From: an uncultured Thermogutta sp.
Lineage (GTDB): Bacteria; Planctomycetota; Planctomycetia; Pirellulales; Thermoguttaceae
Direction: 5' to 3'
Assembly (NCBI GenBank): GCA_937128505.1
Contig: CAKZMM010000076.1
Span: forward strand, 1 to 39,551
DNA length: 39,551 bases
A model generated the notes under the pieces. The model did no database searches. It had not been told where the DNA came from and saw only the letters and a program-made list of their open reading frames with translations. The position numbers and the translations under genes are program-made. Below are positions 8,421 to 17,566 of this stretch, one piece after another. Every line of letters begins with the position of its first letter. Position 1 is the stretch's first letter.

Positions 8421-9683
8421 ATGGGACAGAACTCGATCGGCGTCAAACCGAAATACCCTTGGCTTTTGGCAGCGCTGCTCGTTTCGGTGGCTGCTTGCGG
8501 ATGTGGTACCTCCAAATGGACCGACACCTCGCGGACCGCCATGGAGCAACTGCTGATCTCGGATACCATGGACCGCGCCGTGAGCCAAATGGATTTGCGA
8601 GCCCTTGCTGGGAAAACCGTGTTTCTTGATGACACACCAATCCGCGGCATGACCGATGCCGCCTACCTCGCCAGCTCGGTGCGTCAACACGTATTGGCCA
8701 GTGGGGGGATCCTTCGCGAATCGAAAAACGAGGCAGACTACGTGTTAGAAATTCGGGCCGGTGCCATTGGCACCGATCGCCACGATGTCACGTACGGTCT
8801 GCCGGCGGTCAACTTCCCGTCCCTCTTTCCGATCAATACCCTCGGAATCCCCGCGCACTTACCCGAGATGCCGATCGCGAAGCGCACCTATCAACGGGCG
8901 GTGACGAAGATCGCCCTTTTCGCCTACAATCGCCGCACGGGCCGACCGATTTGGCAATCGGGCTCCATCCCGGTGGAAAGTGACGTTCGGGCACTTTGGG
9001 TGTTTGGAGCCGGTCCCTTCTTGCGCGGCCAAATCCTGCGGGGAACCAACTTCGCAGGCGACGAGATCAAAATCCCCCTCGTGGACTTCTTCAATAGCGA
9101 GGTCGCATCCTATCCGCGGCTTTCCATCACCCAGGAAGCGTTTTTTGCCGAAGCCAGTCCGCCGTCTGATGAGCCGAAAACAACCTCTGCGGAAACTCCT
9201 CCCTTCTCACCGCCCGAACCCCAAGTCGCTCAAACCCCGGAAGCTGCGGCCAACCAGGCAATCGCCGCCCCCGCATCCCCCCAGGCGTCGGCATCCTCTG
9301 GGGCAAGCCCTACTGTGACCGAAAATCCTTCCCCCTCAGCGGGCCAAATTCAGCAGACGGTAGCCAAGGGTGATGACCCGCAAACGCAAGCAAACCTTGC
9401 AGAGGCCCCTAGGGGCGAGAATTCCGAAAGGACGTCTGCGGGCTTTGCGGACGGTTCGCCGGCCGACGGTGCCCCTCCCCCACCAGCACCCGCCGAGGCA
9501 GCCGGCATGTCCCCGCCCGAGCCCCCCGCGGACGAATCCAGGCTAAATCACCCGGCAATTTGGACGAACAAAATTTGGGATGATCCCTTCTGGGAAACCG
9601 GCACTCCCTTACCGGCACCCTTGCCGGAGTCTCTTCCCCTGGACACACTGCCGCGTCTGCGGGCAGGCGGTTCGGGGCCGTAA
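8421..9683 (+). CDS. Predicted lipoprotein, DUF6655-like, Pro/Ala-rich tail
   Basis: A 420-residue protein. The N-terminus has a lysine-containing segment, a hydrophobic stretch (WLLAALLVSVAA) and a lipobox VAAC, with a second cysteine two residues on, so it should be exported and lipidated. Residues about 30-250 form the conserved part, including TAMEQLLISDTMDRAV, VFLDDTPIRG and ALFAYNRRTGRPIWQSG. This resembles a planctomycete lipoprotein family I remember as DUF6655; the family name is from memory. From residue about 250 the protein is a proline/alanine/serine-rich low-complexity region, ending in a short hydrophobic-aromatic tail. ATG 8421 is chosen because the signal sequence starts there, although its SD is weak. 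Function unknown; an envelope role is inferred. Confidence 0.75.
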   Translation: MGQNSIGVKPKYPWLLAALLVSVAACGCGTSKWTDTSRTAMEQLLISDTMDRAVSQMDLRALAGKTVFLDDTPIRGMTDAAYLASSVRQHVLASGGILRESKNEADYVLEIRAGAIGTDRHDVTYGLPAVNFPSLFPINTLGIPAHLPEMPIAKRTYQRAVTKIALFAYNRRTGRPIWQSGSIPVESDVRALWVFGAGPFLRGQILRGTNFAGDEIKIPLVDFFNSEVASYPRLSITQEAFFAEASPPSDEPKTTSAETPPFSPPEPQVAQTPEAAANQAIAAPASPQASASSGASPTVTENPSPSAGQIQQTVAKGDDPQTQANLAEAPRGENSERTSAGFADGSPADGAPPPPAPAEAAGMSPPEPPADESRLNHPAIWTNKIWDDPFWETGTPLPAPLPESLPLDTLPRLRAGGSGP

Positions 9684-10285
9684 AGCCTCCGTTAAGTCAA
9701 ACACCAACGACGTCCGTACCCGCCTTGGCACACGTCTCATTCTCATGGTTCCACAACTGTTCGCATTTCAGCATGTGCCGCCGCCTTGGCGCAGGTCTCA
9801 AAAGAACACAAGCAACAACCGACTAACTTCAGCATGCCCCCCTTGCCGGAATTGCCTAAATGTTTACGTCGTCCGCGTTGCTTAATGACGGCTCACCTCC
9901 CTTAGGGTACGTGTCAAAAGAAGACAAGCAAAAACGGTACAGAGTAATCGAACAACTTCAGCGTGCGCGCCCGCCTTACGAAATTGTGGGATTTGCCGTC
10001 ACAGCTCTAACGCATCGCGAAGTGCCCCAAAATGGCGGAAGCTTTCGGGGCCATCCCGGCAAAGATATTCCTTGGGTTCGTTGATACTCTTTGTATTCAA
10101 TGATACTCGCCGATATTCTCCGCGATATTTCTTGATTTTCCGCGATTGTTTTTCCTACAAGCTCTCTGGGTTTTTACCCTACAAGGGACCCATCGCCCAC
10201 AGAAAACCACCGGTTGATCCCCTCACGAATTCGCCAGTAAACCAAGCGGCGATTAACCGCCTTCGCCCAAGGCGACTTGCCCGGC
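9684..10285. other. Convergent-gene gap with degenerate ~61-bp repeats
   Basis: The space between two converging genes contains no credible ORF. TCAGCATG occurs at 9768 and 9829, and CCGCCTTGGC at 9720 and 9781, giving a 61-bp period over about four degraded copies (9707-9980). Further right (10082-10150) is an irregular cluster of GATATT/GATACT motifs. No clean rho-independent terminator was found. Confidence 0.6.
9707..9980. repeat. Degenerate ~61-bp direct repeat array
   Basis: Paired landmarks at 61-bp spacing are CCGCCTTGGC (9720, 9781) and TCAGCATG (9768, 9829). TCAAAAGAAnACAAGCAA recurs at about 9798 and 9914, with insertions between. The last partial copy, TCAGCGTG, starts at 9958. 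Confidence 0.6.
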
Positions 10286-11026
10286 TCAACTACTCACCTT
10301 CCGTTTGATTGTGTAATTTTCCGGCAGATAAAGCAGCCGGCCACAGGCCCGGCACGTCGTCGGTTCCCCTCGCAACATCTCGTTAATCTTGTTGATGGGA
10401 ACCAGTTGATGGCAGCCCGTGCAATGATCGGTCTCCACCGGGGCCAAGGCATCCTCCCCTTTCACACGAACCGTTCTTTCATAGATTTCCCGCCATTCAT
10501 AAGAAAGCTCTTTGACGGCTTCTTCCCGCTCCTTTTGCACGCGAAGTATTTCGGCTTTCAGTTGCGGCTCCTCGACCGCTACCTGTTTTTTAACGGCCTC
10601 CAATTCCTCCGCCGCCTTAGCTACCAAAGCTTTGGCCTCTTCGATCTCCACCTTGTAGCGATCGAGCCGATCGAAATCCTCGAGGATCTCATCGGTGCGA
10701 GTCGAGTTGGCCACCTCATCGGCCTGAATCTGCTCCAAGAGCAATTGGTACTCCCGCGTATCCTTCGCCTGCATGAGCTGGCCACGACGTTTACGGATGT
10801 TTTCCTCCGTAGTCTTTAACAATAACTGCTTTTCATCCACCGCGATCTGTAGCCGTCGGGCTTCTTCTTGGAGTTGAGCCAGTCGCGCCTTTGCCTGAGT
10901 GAGGGCCTGCTCCCGAATGCGGATCAGCCGTGGCCCCCGCGCCAAGCGTTCTTCCAGGTCCGTGAGCTGCCGATGAATCCTGTGTAATACCCGAAATACG
11001 TGAAGGGAGTTTGTTTCCTGAGCCAT
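10286..11026 (-). CDS. Coiled-coil protein with C4 zinc ribbon (CT398/DUF164 type)
   Basis: A 246-residue protein. Residues about 10-185 are almost continuous heptad-like coiled coil rich in Glu, Arg, Leu and Ala. The C-terminus carries two CxxC pairs, CTGCHQLVP and CRACGRLLY, of the zf-RING_7/C4 zinc-ribbon family. Relatives such as chlamydial CT398 are reported to interact with sigma-54 or with trafficking proteins, but the general function is unsettled. ATG 11026 has GAGGA 7-8 nt upstream. It lies downstream of rpoD on the same strand, beyond a terminator, so it is probably a separate transcript. Confidence 0.85.
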   Translation of the reverse strand: MAQETNSLHVFRVLHRIHRQLTDLEERLARGPRLIRIREQALTQAKARLAQLQEEARRLQIAVDEKQLLLKTTEENIRKRRGQLMQAKDTREYQLLLEQIQADEVANSTRTDEILEDFDRLDRYKVEIEEAKALVAKAAEELEAVKKQVAVEEPQLKAEILRVQKEREEAVKELSYEWREIYERTVRVKGEDALAPVETDHCTGCHQLVPINKINEMLRGEPTTCRACGRLLYLPENYTIKRKVSS

Positions 11027-11221
11027 CTTAGTTCCTCACGCATTGACGAATGCCGCTACTGGATTGCCAAGCCCAGCCGAGCGCAAAGATCGCCCATCCA
11101 GTAGCCTATCAAGCAATTGCACTAAGCTAGATTGCACTGACCTACCGCTCAATTCCGCGTAAGTCACTTGTCCGCAAAGCCGGGGAAATTCCGTGTGTTA
11201 TGGCGGGAAATTTCCCCCAAC

Positions 11222-11256
11222 AAAAAAGCCGCCTGACCCACGACGGTCGGCGGCTT
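11222..11256 (-). terminator. Rho-independent terminator after rpoD
   Basis: Read on the - strand, AAGCCGCC (11256-11249) pairs with GGCGGCTT (11233-11226). The adjacent GAC/GTC triplets can also pair across one bulged base. The stem runs into a run of six T (11227-11222). It sits about 190 nt beyond the rpoD stop. Confidence 0.8.
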
Positions 11257-11384
11257 CACCACGGGCTTTCCCGCGGTTTCCACGCCCAAAAAGCTGAAGT
11301 TTCGTATCCCGATTTTTCGTCTCCTCACACCTCGTGAGTGCACGTCGGCAATTGGTTTGCCCCACCCCGAGCCATCGCACCTTG

Positions 11385-11432
11385 TGCCACTTTGAGTTCA
11401 ACGACTTCTGCCACTTTGAGTTCAACGAATTA
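11385..11432. repeat. 24-bp tandem duplication
   Basis: Units at 11385-11408 and 11409-11432 share TGCCACTTTGAGTTCAACGA perfectly. Only the last four bases differ. Confidence 0.9.
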
Positions 11433-11444
11433 TAAGGCGAGCTC

Positions 11445-13106
11445 TTATCCGGCAAGCCGGCGGACAAATCCATGCAACTGTTTTGAGCGAACGGGATGCT
11501 GAAGCTTCCGGACCGCTTTGGCCTCGATTTGCCGGACCCTTTCCCGGGTAACCCGGAAGATCCGTCCCACCTCCTCAAGCGTGTAGAAGAACCCGTCGGA
11601 CAATCCATAGCGGAGCCGAATAATTTCCCGTTCCCGATACGTTAGCGTTTTTAGCAACTTTTCAATCTGCTCGCGGAGGATCCCGGCGTGGGCACCTTTG
11701 TCCGGTCGTGCCGAATTAGCGTCTTCCAGCAGGTCGCCGAAGGCCGTATCTTCATCATCCCCCATGGGGCGATCCAAGCTGGTCGGCTGGCGACCCATCC
11801 GAAATACCCGCTGGACCTCCTCGGCAGGCACGCCCGTTTGCTCCGCCAGTTCCTCTGGGGTCGGTTCCCGCCCGTATTCGTGCAGGAGCCGCCGACCTGC
11901 CTGTTTAAGTTTACCATAGGTGTCGATCATCGTCACGGGGATGCGGATAACCCGCGACTGTTCGGCAATGGCTCGGGTGATCGCCTGCCGGATCCACCAG
12001 GTGGCATAGGTCGAGAACTTGTATCCCCGCCGATACTCGTATTTATCTACGGCGCGCATCAGCCCGGTGTTACCTTCTTGAATCAAATCCAAAAAGCTCA
12101 GCCCGCGATTGCGGTACTTTTTGGCGATCGAGACCACCAACCGAAGATTGCTGGCCGAAAGTTCCCGTTTGGCCTGCTCATAATCGCGATAATGATGCCG
12201 AATGATCTCCAACCGTTTTTGGAGCGAGCGGGGCGTTTCATGGGTCTGAAGCACCAGGATCCGGAGTTGCCGTTGCAGCCGCTCGATTTCCTCCGCTTTA
12301 CCGGCCAAGGGGGCGAGGTATTCCAGCCGCTGACTGACCCGACTCATCCGCTCGTATATCTCTTCCAACTGCCGCATCATCGCTTGCACGCGCCGGGTGC
12401 GGATACTGAGTTCTTCCACTAAATTGAGGGACCGTCGCCGTCGCCGAATGTAGCGCTCGCGCAGTTGCTCCTTTTCTTCAGGCGGGGTGTGCCGACTAAA
12501 AATTCGCAAAAAATCCTGTCGCAGCGCGCGTAGGAGCTTTTCGAGGCTGCTCAAATTATGAGGCATCCGAGCGCGGATCTGCTCCTTGGTCAGCCGCTCG
12601 GTCAAAGAGACTTTGATCGTCCGATCAAACGGCAATGCCCCCTGATGAACTTTGGCCAAGGTGTGCACCGTTTGACGCATCGCTAACCAGCAGGACAATA
12701 CTGCCCGGCGGAATCGCTTCCGCGTCATCTCGATCTTTTTGGCCAAAGAGATTTCTTGCTCCCGCGTTAGGAGTGGAACTTCGGATATCTGGGCCAGATA
12801 CAGCCGAATGGGATCGCTACTGGCTCGGATAGGCTCCGGGGCCTCCGCCCCTGCGGAAGTGCCGGAGCCCATCCCGCCGGTTTCCCCCGCCTCTACCCCC
12901 TCACCCTTCCTGTCTGCTCCGCCTTCCGGCAGGGCATCATTCACCAATTCAATTCGCAATTCCTCCAATTGAACTAAAAGATTGTCCAGCTTTTCCGGAT
13001 CGAGGGCATTATCCGGCAAATACTTAGCCACCTCATCATAAGTCAGATAACCCTGGGCCTTCCCCTTGGCCAACAGCTCCTGTAATTCCGGGTCGAAATG
13101 GTCCAC
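11445..13106 (-). CDS. rpoD: Primary sigma factor RpoD
   Basis: A 553-residue housekeeping sigma-70. The N-terminal 60 residues resemble region 1.1, followed by a Gly/Glu-rich linker. Region 1.2 begins [13 protein letters not shown] non-conserved helical insert with an RRRRR stretch comes next. Regions 2.1-2.4 are well conserved ([20 protein letters not shown], then [17 protein letters not shown]), as is region 4.2 ([20 protein letters not shown]). I set the start at GTG 13106 because AAGGAGG sits 7 nt upstream of it. A longer reading to 13160 adds 18 residues but has no such site. It follows dnaG on the same strand with a 227-bp gap, recalling the macromolecular-synthesis operon, though rpsU is absent. 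Confidence 0.95.
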   Translation of the reverse strand: MDHFDPELQELLAKGKAQGYLTYDEVAKYLPDNALDPEKLDNLLVQLEELRIELVNDALPEGGADRKGEGVEAGETGGMGSGTSAGAEAPEPIRASSDPIRLYLAQISEVPLLTREQEISLAKKIEMTRKRFRRAVLSCWLAMRQTVHTLAKVHQGALPFDRTIKVSLTERLTKEQIRARMPHNLSSLEKLLRALRQDFLRIFSRHTPPEEKEQLRERYIRRRRRSLNLVEELSIRTRRVQAMMRQLEEIYERMSRVSQRLEYLAPLAGKAEEIERLQRQLRILVLQTHETPRSLQKRLEIIRHHYRDYEQAKRELSASNLRLVVSIAKKYRNRGLSFLDLIQEGNTGLMRAVDKYEYRRGYKFSTYATWWIRQAITRAIAEQSRVIRIPVTMIDTYGKLKQAGRRLLHEYGREPTPEELAEQTGVPAEEVQRVFRMGRQPTSLDRPMGDDEDTAFGDLLEDANSARPDKGAHAGILREQIEKLLKTLTYREREIIRLRYGLSDGFFYTLEEVGRIFRVTRERVRQIEAKAVRKLQHPVRSKQLHGFVRRLAG

Positions 13107-13333
13107 GGCAATACCTCCTTGAGCGTGGTCCCCTGGAAAGAAATCCGCCAGCAAGAACATCGCACCTGAATCGGGCCGGCTGGCAGGGGGCGAAAACTGG
13201 CTCCGTCTTCATTGCAAGACCCCGGGATGAACGAGCGGGTACCCCGTACACCGTTGAGCGGGTTTTTCGAGGGCGATCCCTGCGCCTCGTGCCGACACAA
13301 CCACCCGCACTACCGTTCGGAGACCCCCGAGAT

Positions 13334-15322
13334 TTAGGCTGGAAGCTCGTGGTTTGGGCCTTCGCCCAAGTTTTGAAGCTGACGACGGATCTGAACCATC
13401 CGCTGTAAGATTTCCAGTTGCTCGGCCTCCGCCAAGTCCTCCTGGTGTAACCGGGCTGCCTCCTGCGGTAACTGGGCCTCCACCTGCCGCTGCCGGTATA
13501 CGGCCAAAAAGCTGGCCAATGCCTCCTCCGGTGACGCCAGCCGTTTTTCCGTTACGGCCTGGTCCAATTCCACGAGCACGGCGTGCACCGAGGGGTCATC
13601 AGAATAAACCATAAGGCGATCCAAACCAAGATCACTTTCCGCGGCCCACAGGTCACACATCGCCTCATAGATGCGGCGGTGAACCTCCGAAGAAAATTCC
13701 TCAGGACGAATATGCTGCGCCGCCACGGACACCAATCGTGGGGCCGCTAAAAGAATCTCCAAAAGCTCCTGTTGCCACCGCCAATTCCAAGCCGCCGAAT
13801 GGCCCGAAGTGCCCCCGGTGGTTAAACCGCCAGCTTTTCGCCCGGCAAAATTTGCAGCTTTCGCCGGCGAAGCCGCGGCAGTTCCCGGCACACCCCCCAT
13901 CCCCGATGCCCCGGAGCCGACTCGCCCCTTCCCCCCCGACCGCTCCCGCAATAGCGCAAGCTGTTGCCGAAGTACCGTTTCGGCGACATTAAACTCGGCG
14001 GCAAGCCGCTGCAAAATCAGTGCCTCGCGAAGCGGAGATGAGATCGCGGAAAGCACGGGCGCTTTCGCCATCGTACGCAAGATGCGTTCCAATGCCCGGC
14101 TGGATGCATGCACTCCTTCGCGGGCTTCCTCCGCCGCGAATATCCGCCGTGCATATTCGTAGGCATCCGCCGAGGTTTCGACGATGAGTTTCCCGAGCGC
14201 TTGACCGCCGTGTTTCACCAGGTAATCGGCCGGGTCATATCCCGCAGGCAGAGTCACCACCCGCAAATCGACATCTTGCGACACAAAAAGCTCCAGCAAT
14301 TCCGCCGCCCGGCGTCGGCCGGCCTCATCCCCGTCCAGGAGCAAGTAAATGCGATCGGTATATCGTCGGAGTAATTGAATGTGGTTTGGCCCAAGCGCCG
14401 TCCCCAAAACTGCTACCACATCGGTCAGGCCAGCTTGATGGGCGAGAATGCAGTCCGTGTAGCCCTCGACCACGATCACCCTCCCTGTTTGCCGGATCGC
14501 GTGCCGCGCAAGATCCAGGCCATAAACCAGCGAGCTTTTCGTGAACAGCCGTGTTTCAGGCGTGTTGATGTATTTGGCCTTATTGCTCCCGGAAATCGGG
14601 GGAATGACGCCGTAATTTTCCGGCAGAATCCGCGCCCCGAAGCCCACCGGTCGATCCAACGGGTCGCGGATGGGAAAAACGACTCGCCCGCAAAATCGAT
14701 CGTAATTTCCCCCGAGGGGTCGGCTCGCAAGCACGCCGATTGCCACCAGCAATGCCGGCGAGATTCCTTGGTTCCGCGCCTGGTGCAGAATCCAATCCGA
14801 CTGGGTAGGCGAAAAGCCGACCTGAAATTTCTCGATGCTTGCCCATTCGATTCCCCGGTCCGCCAGGTACCGCCGAGCCGGCTCGGCCGCGGCCGCCTGG
14901 GCCAGGAACCGATGATAGCGATCCGCCACCCATTGCGCGGCTTGAAAAAGCGCAGTCTTGGTGAATCCGCCCGCCGTGCCACCGGCAGTCTTTCCCCGAA
15001 CCGGTTTTCCCGATTGGGAAGGCGGACGGAGCGAAATCCCCGCGCGCTCGGCAAGAAGCTGGAGGGCTTCGCCGAACTCAATCCCTTCTATTCTCATCAA
15101 AAAACTAAAAATATCTCCCCCGATGTTGCACACCCAACACCGGAAGAGCTGCCGCTCCGGATTGACCTGAAGGCTCGGGTGGGTATCGTCATGCCAGGGA
15201 CACAGACCCACGAAAAGCCGCCCTTGGCGACGCAGAGGGATGTACCGGCCGACAAGATCGACAATATCGATCGAGTCCTTGATCCGCCGCTTGACATCCT
15301 GGAAATACCCGCCGGAGGACAC
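13334..15322 (-). CDS. dnaG: DNA primase DnaG
   Basis: A 662-residue primase that lays RNA primers at the fork. The CHC2 zinc motif is seen as CPWH followed 17 residues later by CWVC. The TOPRIM core has VIVVEGYTDC and LLLDGDEAGR, supplying the metal-binding acidic residues. A Gly/Ser/Ala-rich linker around residues 460-510 separates the core from the C-terminal DnaB-binding domain. Start: GTG 15322 has GGGGG six bases upstream. An in-frame TTG at 15343 is a weaker alternative adding seven residues. Probable co-expression with rpoD. Confidence 0.95.
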   Translation of the reverse strand: MSSGGYFQDVKRRIKDSIDIVDLVGRYIPLRRQGRLFVGLCPWHDDTHPSLQVNPERQLFRCWVCNIGGDIFSFLMRIEGIEFGEALQLLAERAGISLRPPSQSGKPVRGKTAGGTAGGFTKTALFQAAQWVADRYHRFLAQAAAAEPARRYLADRGIEWASIEKFQVGFSPTQSDWILHQARNQGISPALLVAIGVLASRPLGGNYDRFCGRVVFPIRDPLDRPVGFGARILPENYGVIPPISGSNKAKYINTPETRLFTKSSLVYGLDLARHAIRQTGRVIVVEGYTDCILAHQAGLTDVVAVLGTALGPNHIQLLRRYTDRIYLLLDGDEAGRRRAAELLELFVSQDVDLRVVTLPAGYDPADYLVKHGGQALGKLIVETSADAYEYARRIFAAEEAREGVHASSRALERILRTMAKAPVLSAISSPLREALILQRLAAEFNVAETVLRQQLALLRERSGGKGRVGSGASGMGGVPGTAAASPAKAANFAGRKAGGLTTGGTSGHSAAWNWRWQQELLEILLAAPRLVSVAAQHIRPEEFSSEVHRRIYEAMCDLWAAESDLGLDRLMVYSDDPSVHAVLVELDQAVTEKRLASPEEALASFLAVYRQRQVEAQLPQEAARLHQEDLAEAEQLEILQRMVQIRRQLQNLGEGPNHELPA

Positions 15323-15814
15323 TGGTTTCCCCCTACCACCCAAGCGTTAGGCGAAAGATGGATCAATTTCTACGGCGAAAGATGAACCAAGTGCTTCGAT
15401 ATTCGCCGGTTGGGTTCGCCAATAAGGATCCCCGGTTGCACGGACCCCTCTGATTCCGAGGCCGCAACCCCGCTGGCACGAACTAGGGCCCCCGGTTTGA
15501 AGGAACCTCGGACCCCGCCGGTAACCGGGGCCTTGCTCAAAAAGTTGCTCCGCCCAATTCTCAAAAAGCCGCACTGGCTTAAAAGTCGCACCGGGAGGTT
15601 ACGACGGGCAAAAATCCTAGGGAAACCGCCCGATCATAAGCTTTTTTGTGCCGGCCTACGCGTCGCGACTCTTCGGAGCGTCCCGCCTCCTACTCGGCCC
15701 CGTATGCTTCCGATTATACCCCTTTTACTGGAAACTCATACAATCAAATGAAAAGCCGCAAACACTTGCAACTCCATCTATTTAGTGGAGATCAACGAAT
15801 TCGCGGGACGAAAT

Positions 15815-15874
15815 TCTGAATTTCGGTGCTGATCGATAAGAACCTCTGAATTTTGGTGCCGATCCATAAGAACC
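15815..15874. repeat. 30-bp tandem duplication
   Basis: Units at 15815-15844 and 15845-15874 differ at only three positions. The shared sequence runs from TCTGAATTT to ATAAGAACC. Confidence 0.9.
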
Positions 15875-16105
15875 AGAATCTGTTTACGGCATCCCGGGCA
15901 AATTCCCGCGTCATAAATCGGGTTTTCCGGCGGCAAATGCACGACCTGCATAAAGCGATTCATTGAGTGCTCAAAGCACGGTCCATTAGCACTCCTAGCA
16001 GGTTTGTCGCATTTTGAGTCCCATTTCCAGTTGATTCATCAAGGATTTCTCAATTCTCATTGTCTCACAATTCGTTAACAATCGTGTCAACCATCCGTGG
16101 CCCCA

Positions 16106-16190
16106 TTGATTCATTTGATGGTAGCGCACTTGATTCAGTTGACCGTAGCCCAGTGGATCCAGTTGATCGTAGCCGGCTTGATCCGGTTTA
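16106..16190. repeat. 24-bp tandem repeat, about 3.5 copies
   Basis: Units begin at 16106, 16130, 16154 and 16178. The consensus is TTGATTCAGTTGATCGTAGC plus four variable bases. Divergence rises from copy to copy. Confidence 0.85.
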
Positions 16191-16280
16191 TTTCTCGCAC
16201 AGTTCTAGCTTGCTGAGGGTGCCGAGCCTCGGGGTGCCGGCGCCGATCTTTGCCCGCCGGACCGCGCTTATTGCTGCCGT

Positions 16281-16308
16281 ACTATCTCGCGCTTACTATC
16301 TCGCGGGG
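16281..16308. repeat. 14-bp tandem duplication
   Basis: ACTATCTCGCGCTT (16281-16294) is followed by ACTATCTCGCGGGG (16295-16308). Confidence 0.7.
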
Positions 16309-16625
16309 CCGCCGCATCGGTTTTGTTCGGCCGATGAATTTCGTCCGGCCGATCCATTGCGTGGAGATTCGCCCCAGGATATTGTCCCGATATCTTCGAT
16401 AGCCGATTTTTTTGCCGACATCTTCGATATCTTCCGTCTTTGGTCGAATAACCCGTTAAATGGCGAACTAGATTGGTCAACTCGAAAAAGCTATGGTTCC
16501 ACGCTAAAAAATTATCAGAAATTTAAGGAATTTCCGCGCTACGGCGGCGAAAATACTTACGGTCAAATAACTTCGGTCAAAATTTCGAAGGGTCGATCAT
16601 TACCCCGGGGCAGGAGGGCCGAAAC

Positions 16626-17219
16626 ATGAAATCGAACGGTTTTCCGAGAATAAGCGTTGCCGTGCCGATCGCAATTTGCTGTGTGGCAGCATTTGCTGGT
16701 TGTGCAGGGCCCAAGTCGTCGCCGGAGACGACGTTTAAGAGCCTTCAGACGGCCGCGGCCAACCGACGTTGGAACGACGTGCTGGCGGCCTTTACGCCGG
16801 GCGGCCGGGAAAAGTTCCTTTCCATTCATTTGGCCGTCATGGCCATGGCGGGTCTGCTGGACAAAGAGGCCTCCGATATCCTCAGCAAGCACGGCGTATC
16901 GGTGCTGGGACTAGCGGGGCAAATTTTCGGCGAATCCCTTCAGAAAAAGCAGGACCTCAACGCTGTGGCCACGGAGGCCTTCCGGCAACAAATCGCGGGA
17001 ATTAAAGATCAGGCCGCTTTCCTCGGCGATGTGCAAGGATGGCTCGAACAAAAGGGTTTAGGGGACCGGACTTTTGTCCACAAGTTACCGCAGCTTCAAT
17101 TGGTGCGCGTGGAATATGTGCAAGATCGGGCCATCGGGCATTTGTCCGAGAATATCGCGCCGGGGGTCTCGAGTCTTCAGTTCCACCGCATCGGCACCCA
17201 GTGGTTGATCGAGCTATGA
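16626..17219 (+). CDS. Predicted lipoprotein of unknown function
   Basis: A 197-residue protein. The N-terminus MKSNGFPRIS is followed by a hydrophobic stretch and the lipobox AFAGC, so it is likely a lipoprotein. The mature part starts TTFKSLQTAAANRRWNDVLAAF, a pattern common in small exported proteins with an NTF2-like or DUF4878-like fold; that assignment is tentative. No catalytic motif is visible. ATG 16626 has GGAGG about 8 nt upstream. It stands alone between the divergent dnaG gap and the convergent alcohol dehydrogenase gene. Confidence 0.7.
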   Translation: MKSNGFPRISVAVPIAICCVAAFAGCAGPKSSPETTFKSLQTAAANRRWNDVLAAFTPGGREKFLSIHLAVMAMAGLLDKEASDILSKHGVSVLGLAGQIFGESLQKKQDLNAVATEAFRQQIAGIKDQAAFLGDVQGWLEQKGLGDRTFVHKLPQLQLVRVEYVQDRAIGHLSENIAPGVSSLQFHRIGTQWLIEL

Positions 17220-17566
17220 GGCTCGCCCACAGCCTACCGGATGCCCACCGTGTGCAAGCGAAGCCGATCCCTACCGCTGCTGCCCAACGGCGTGTCGATC
17301 CGACTACTTTCCCTAAGCACACGAATTTCCCTAAGCACACGAACAAGCTCTCAGGACCGACGGCGTCGATTTCTGGCCTGAACTGCCTCCGGCAATCGCA
17401 TGGACACTCCCCTGCGAGGATGTATTTTCGGTCGAGCTCAAACCTTGGATCCGTAAGTGCACGGCAAATAGGGCCAAAATCACAGAGACTGGATCGGTAT
17501 ATACCGTCCGTTAGCGCACGAGCAATCGACGGTTGATTCGTTAATCAAGCGCAAGACCGCAAGACC
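17220..17566. other. Convergent gap with perfect 18-bp duplication
   Basis: No gene is seen. The only structure I can support is the perfect tandem duplication at 17308-17343. No rho-independent terminator was identified for either converging gene. Confidence 0.6.
17308..17343. repeat. Perfect 18-bp tandem duplication
   Basis: TTTCCCTAAGCACACGAA occurs at 17308-17325 and again at 17326-17343 without mismatch. Confidence 0.95.

Larger units (their letters stand above)
11027..11444. other. Gap downstream of rpoD: terminator and 24-bp duplication
   Basis: It contains a rho-independent terminator on the - strand at 11222-11256 and a 24-bp duplication at 11385-11432. The remaining bases just before 11027 should hold the promoter of the zinc-ribbon gene; none was assigned. 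Confidence 0.6.
15323..16625. other. 1.3-kb divergent gap packed with short tandem duplications
   Basis: This is the longest gene-poor stretch. It contains duplications at 15815-15874 (30 bp), 16106-16190 (24 bp, 3.5 copies) and 16281-16308 (14 bp), plus looser ones such as CGGCCGAT near 16330-16350. A 61-codon frame on the - strand (15778-15963) has a single CPGC motif but its C-terminal codons are just the 30-bp duplication. A + strand frame from 16060 to 16629 mostly translates repeats. I do not call either as a gene. The dnaG promoter should lie near 15350-15750. Confidence 0.55.

Noticed and set aside
14375-15385. 336-codon + strand frame opposite dnaG
   Set aside because: It is the antisense shadow of the primase zinc-finger and core region, with no motif of its own.
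15778-15963. 61-codon - strand frame with a CPGC motif
   Set aside because: It has only one CxxC pair and a weak start, and its C-terminal third is the 30-bp tandem duplication. It may be a remnant but cannot be supported as a gene.
16060-16629. 189-codon + strand open frame overlapping the lipoprotein start by ATGA
   Set aside because: Much of it translates a 24-bp tandem repeat and other short duplications. It has no recognisable domain and no good SD, and the overlap looks coincidental.
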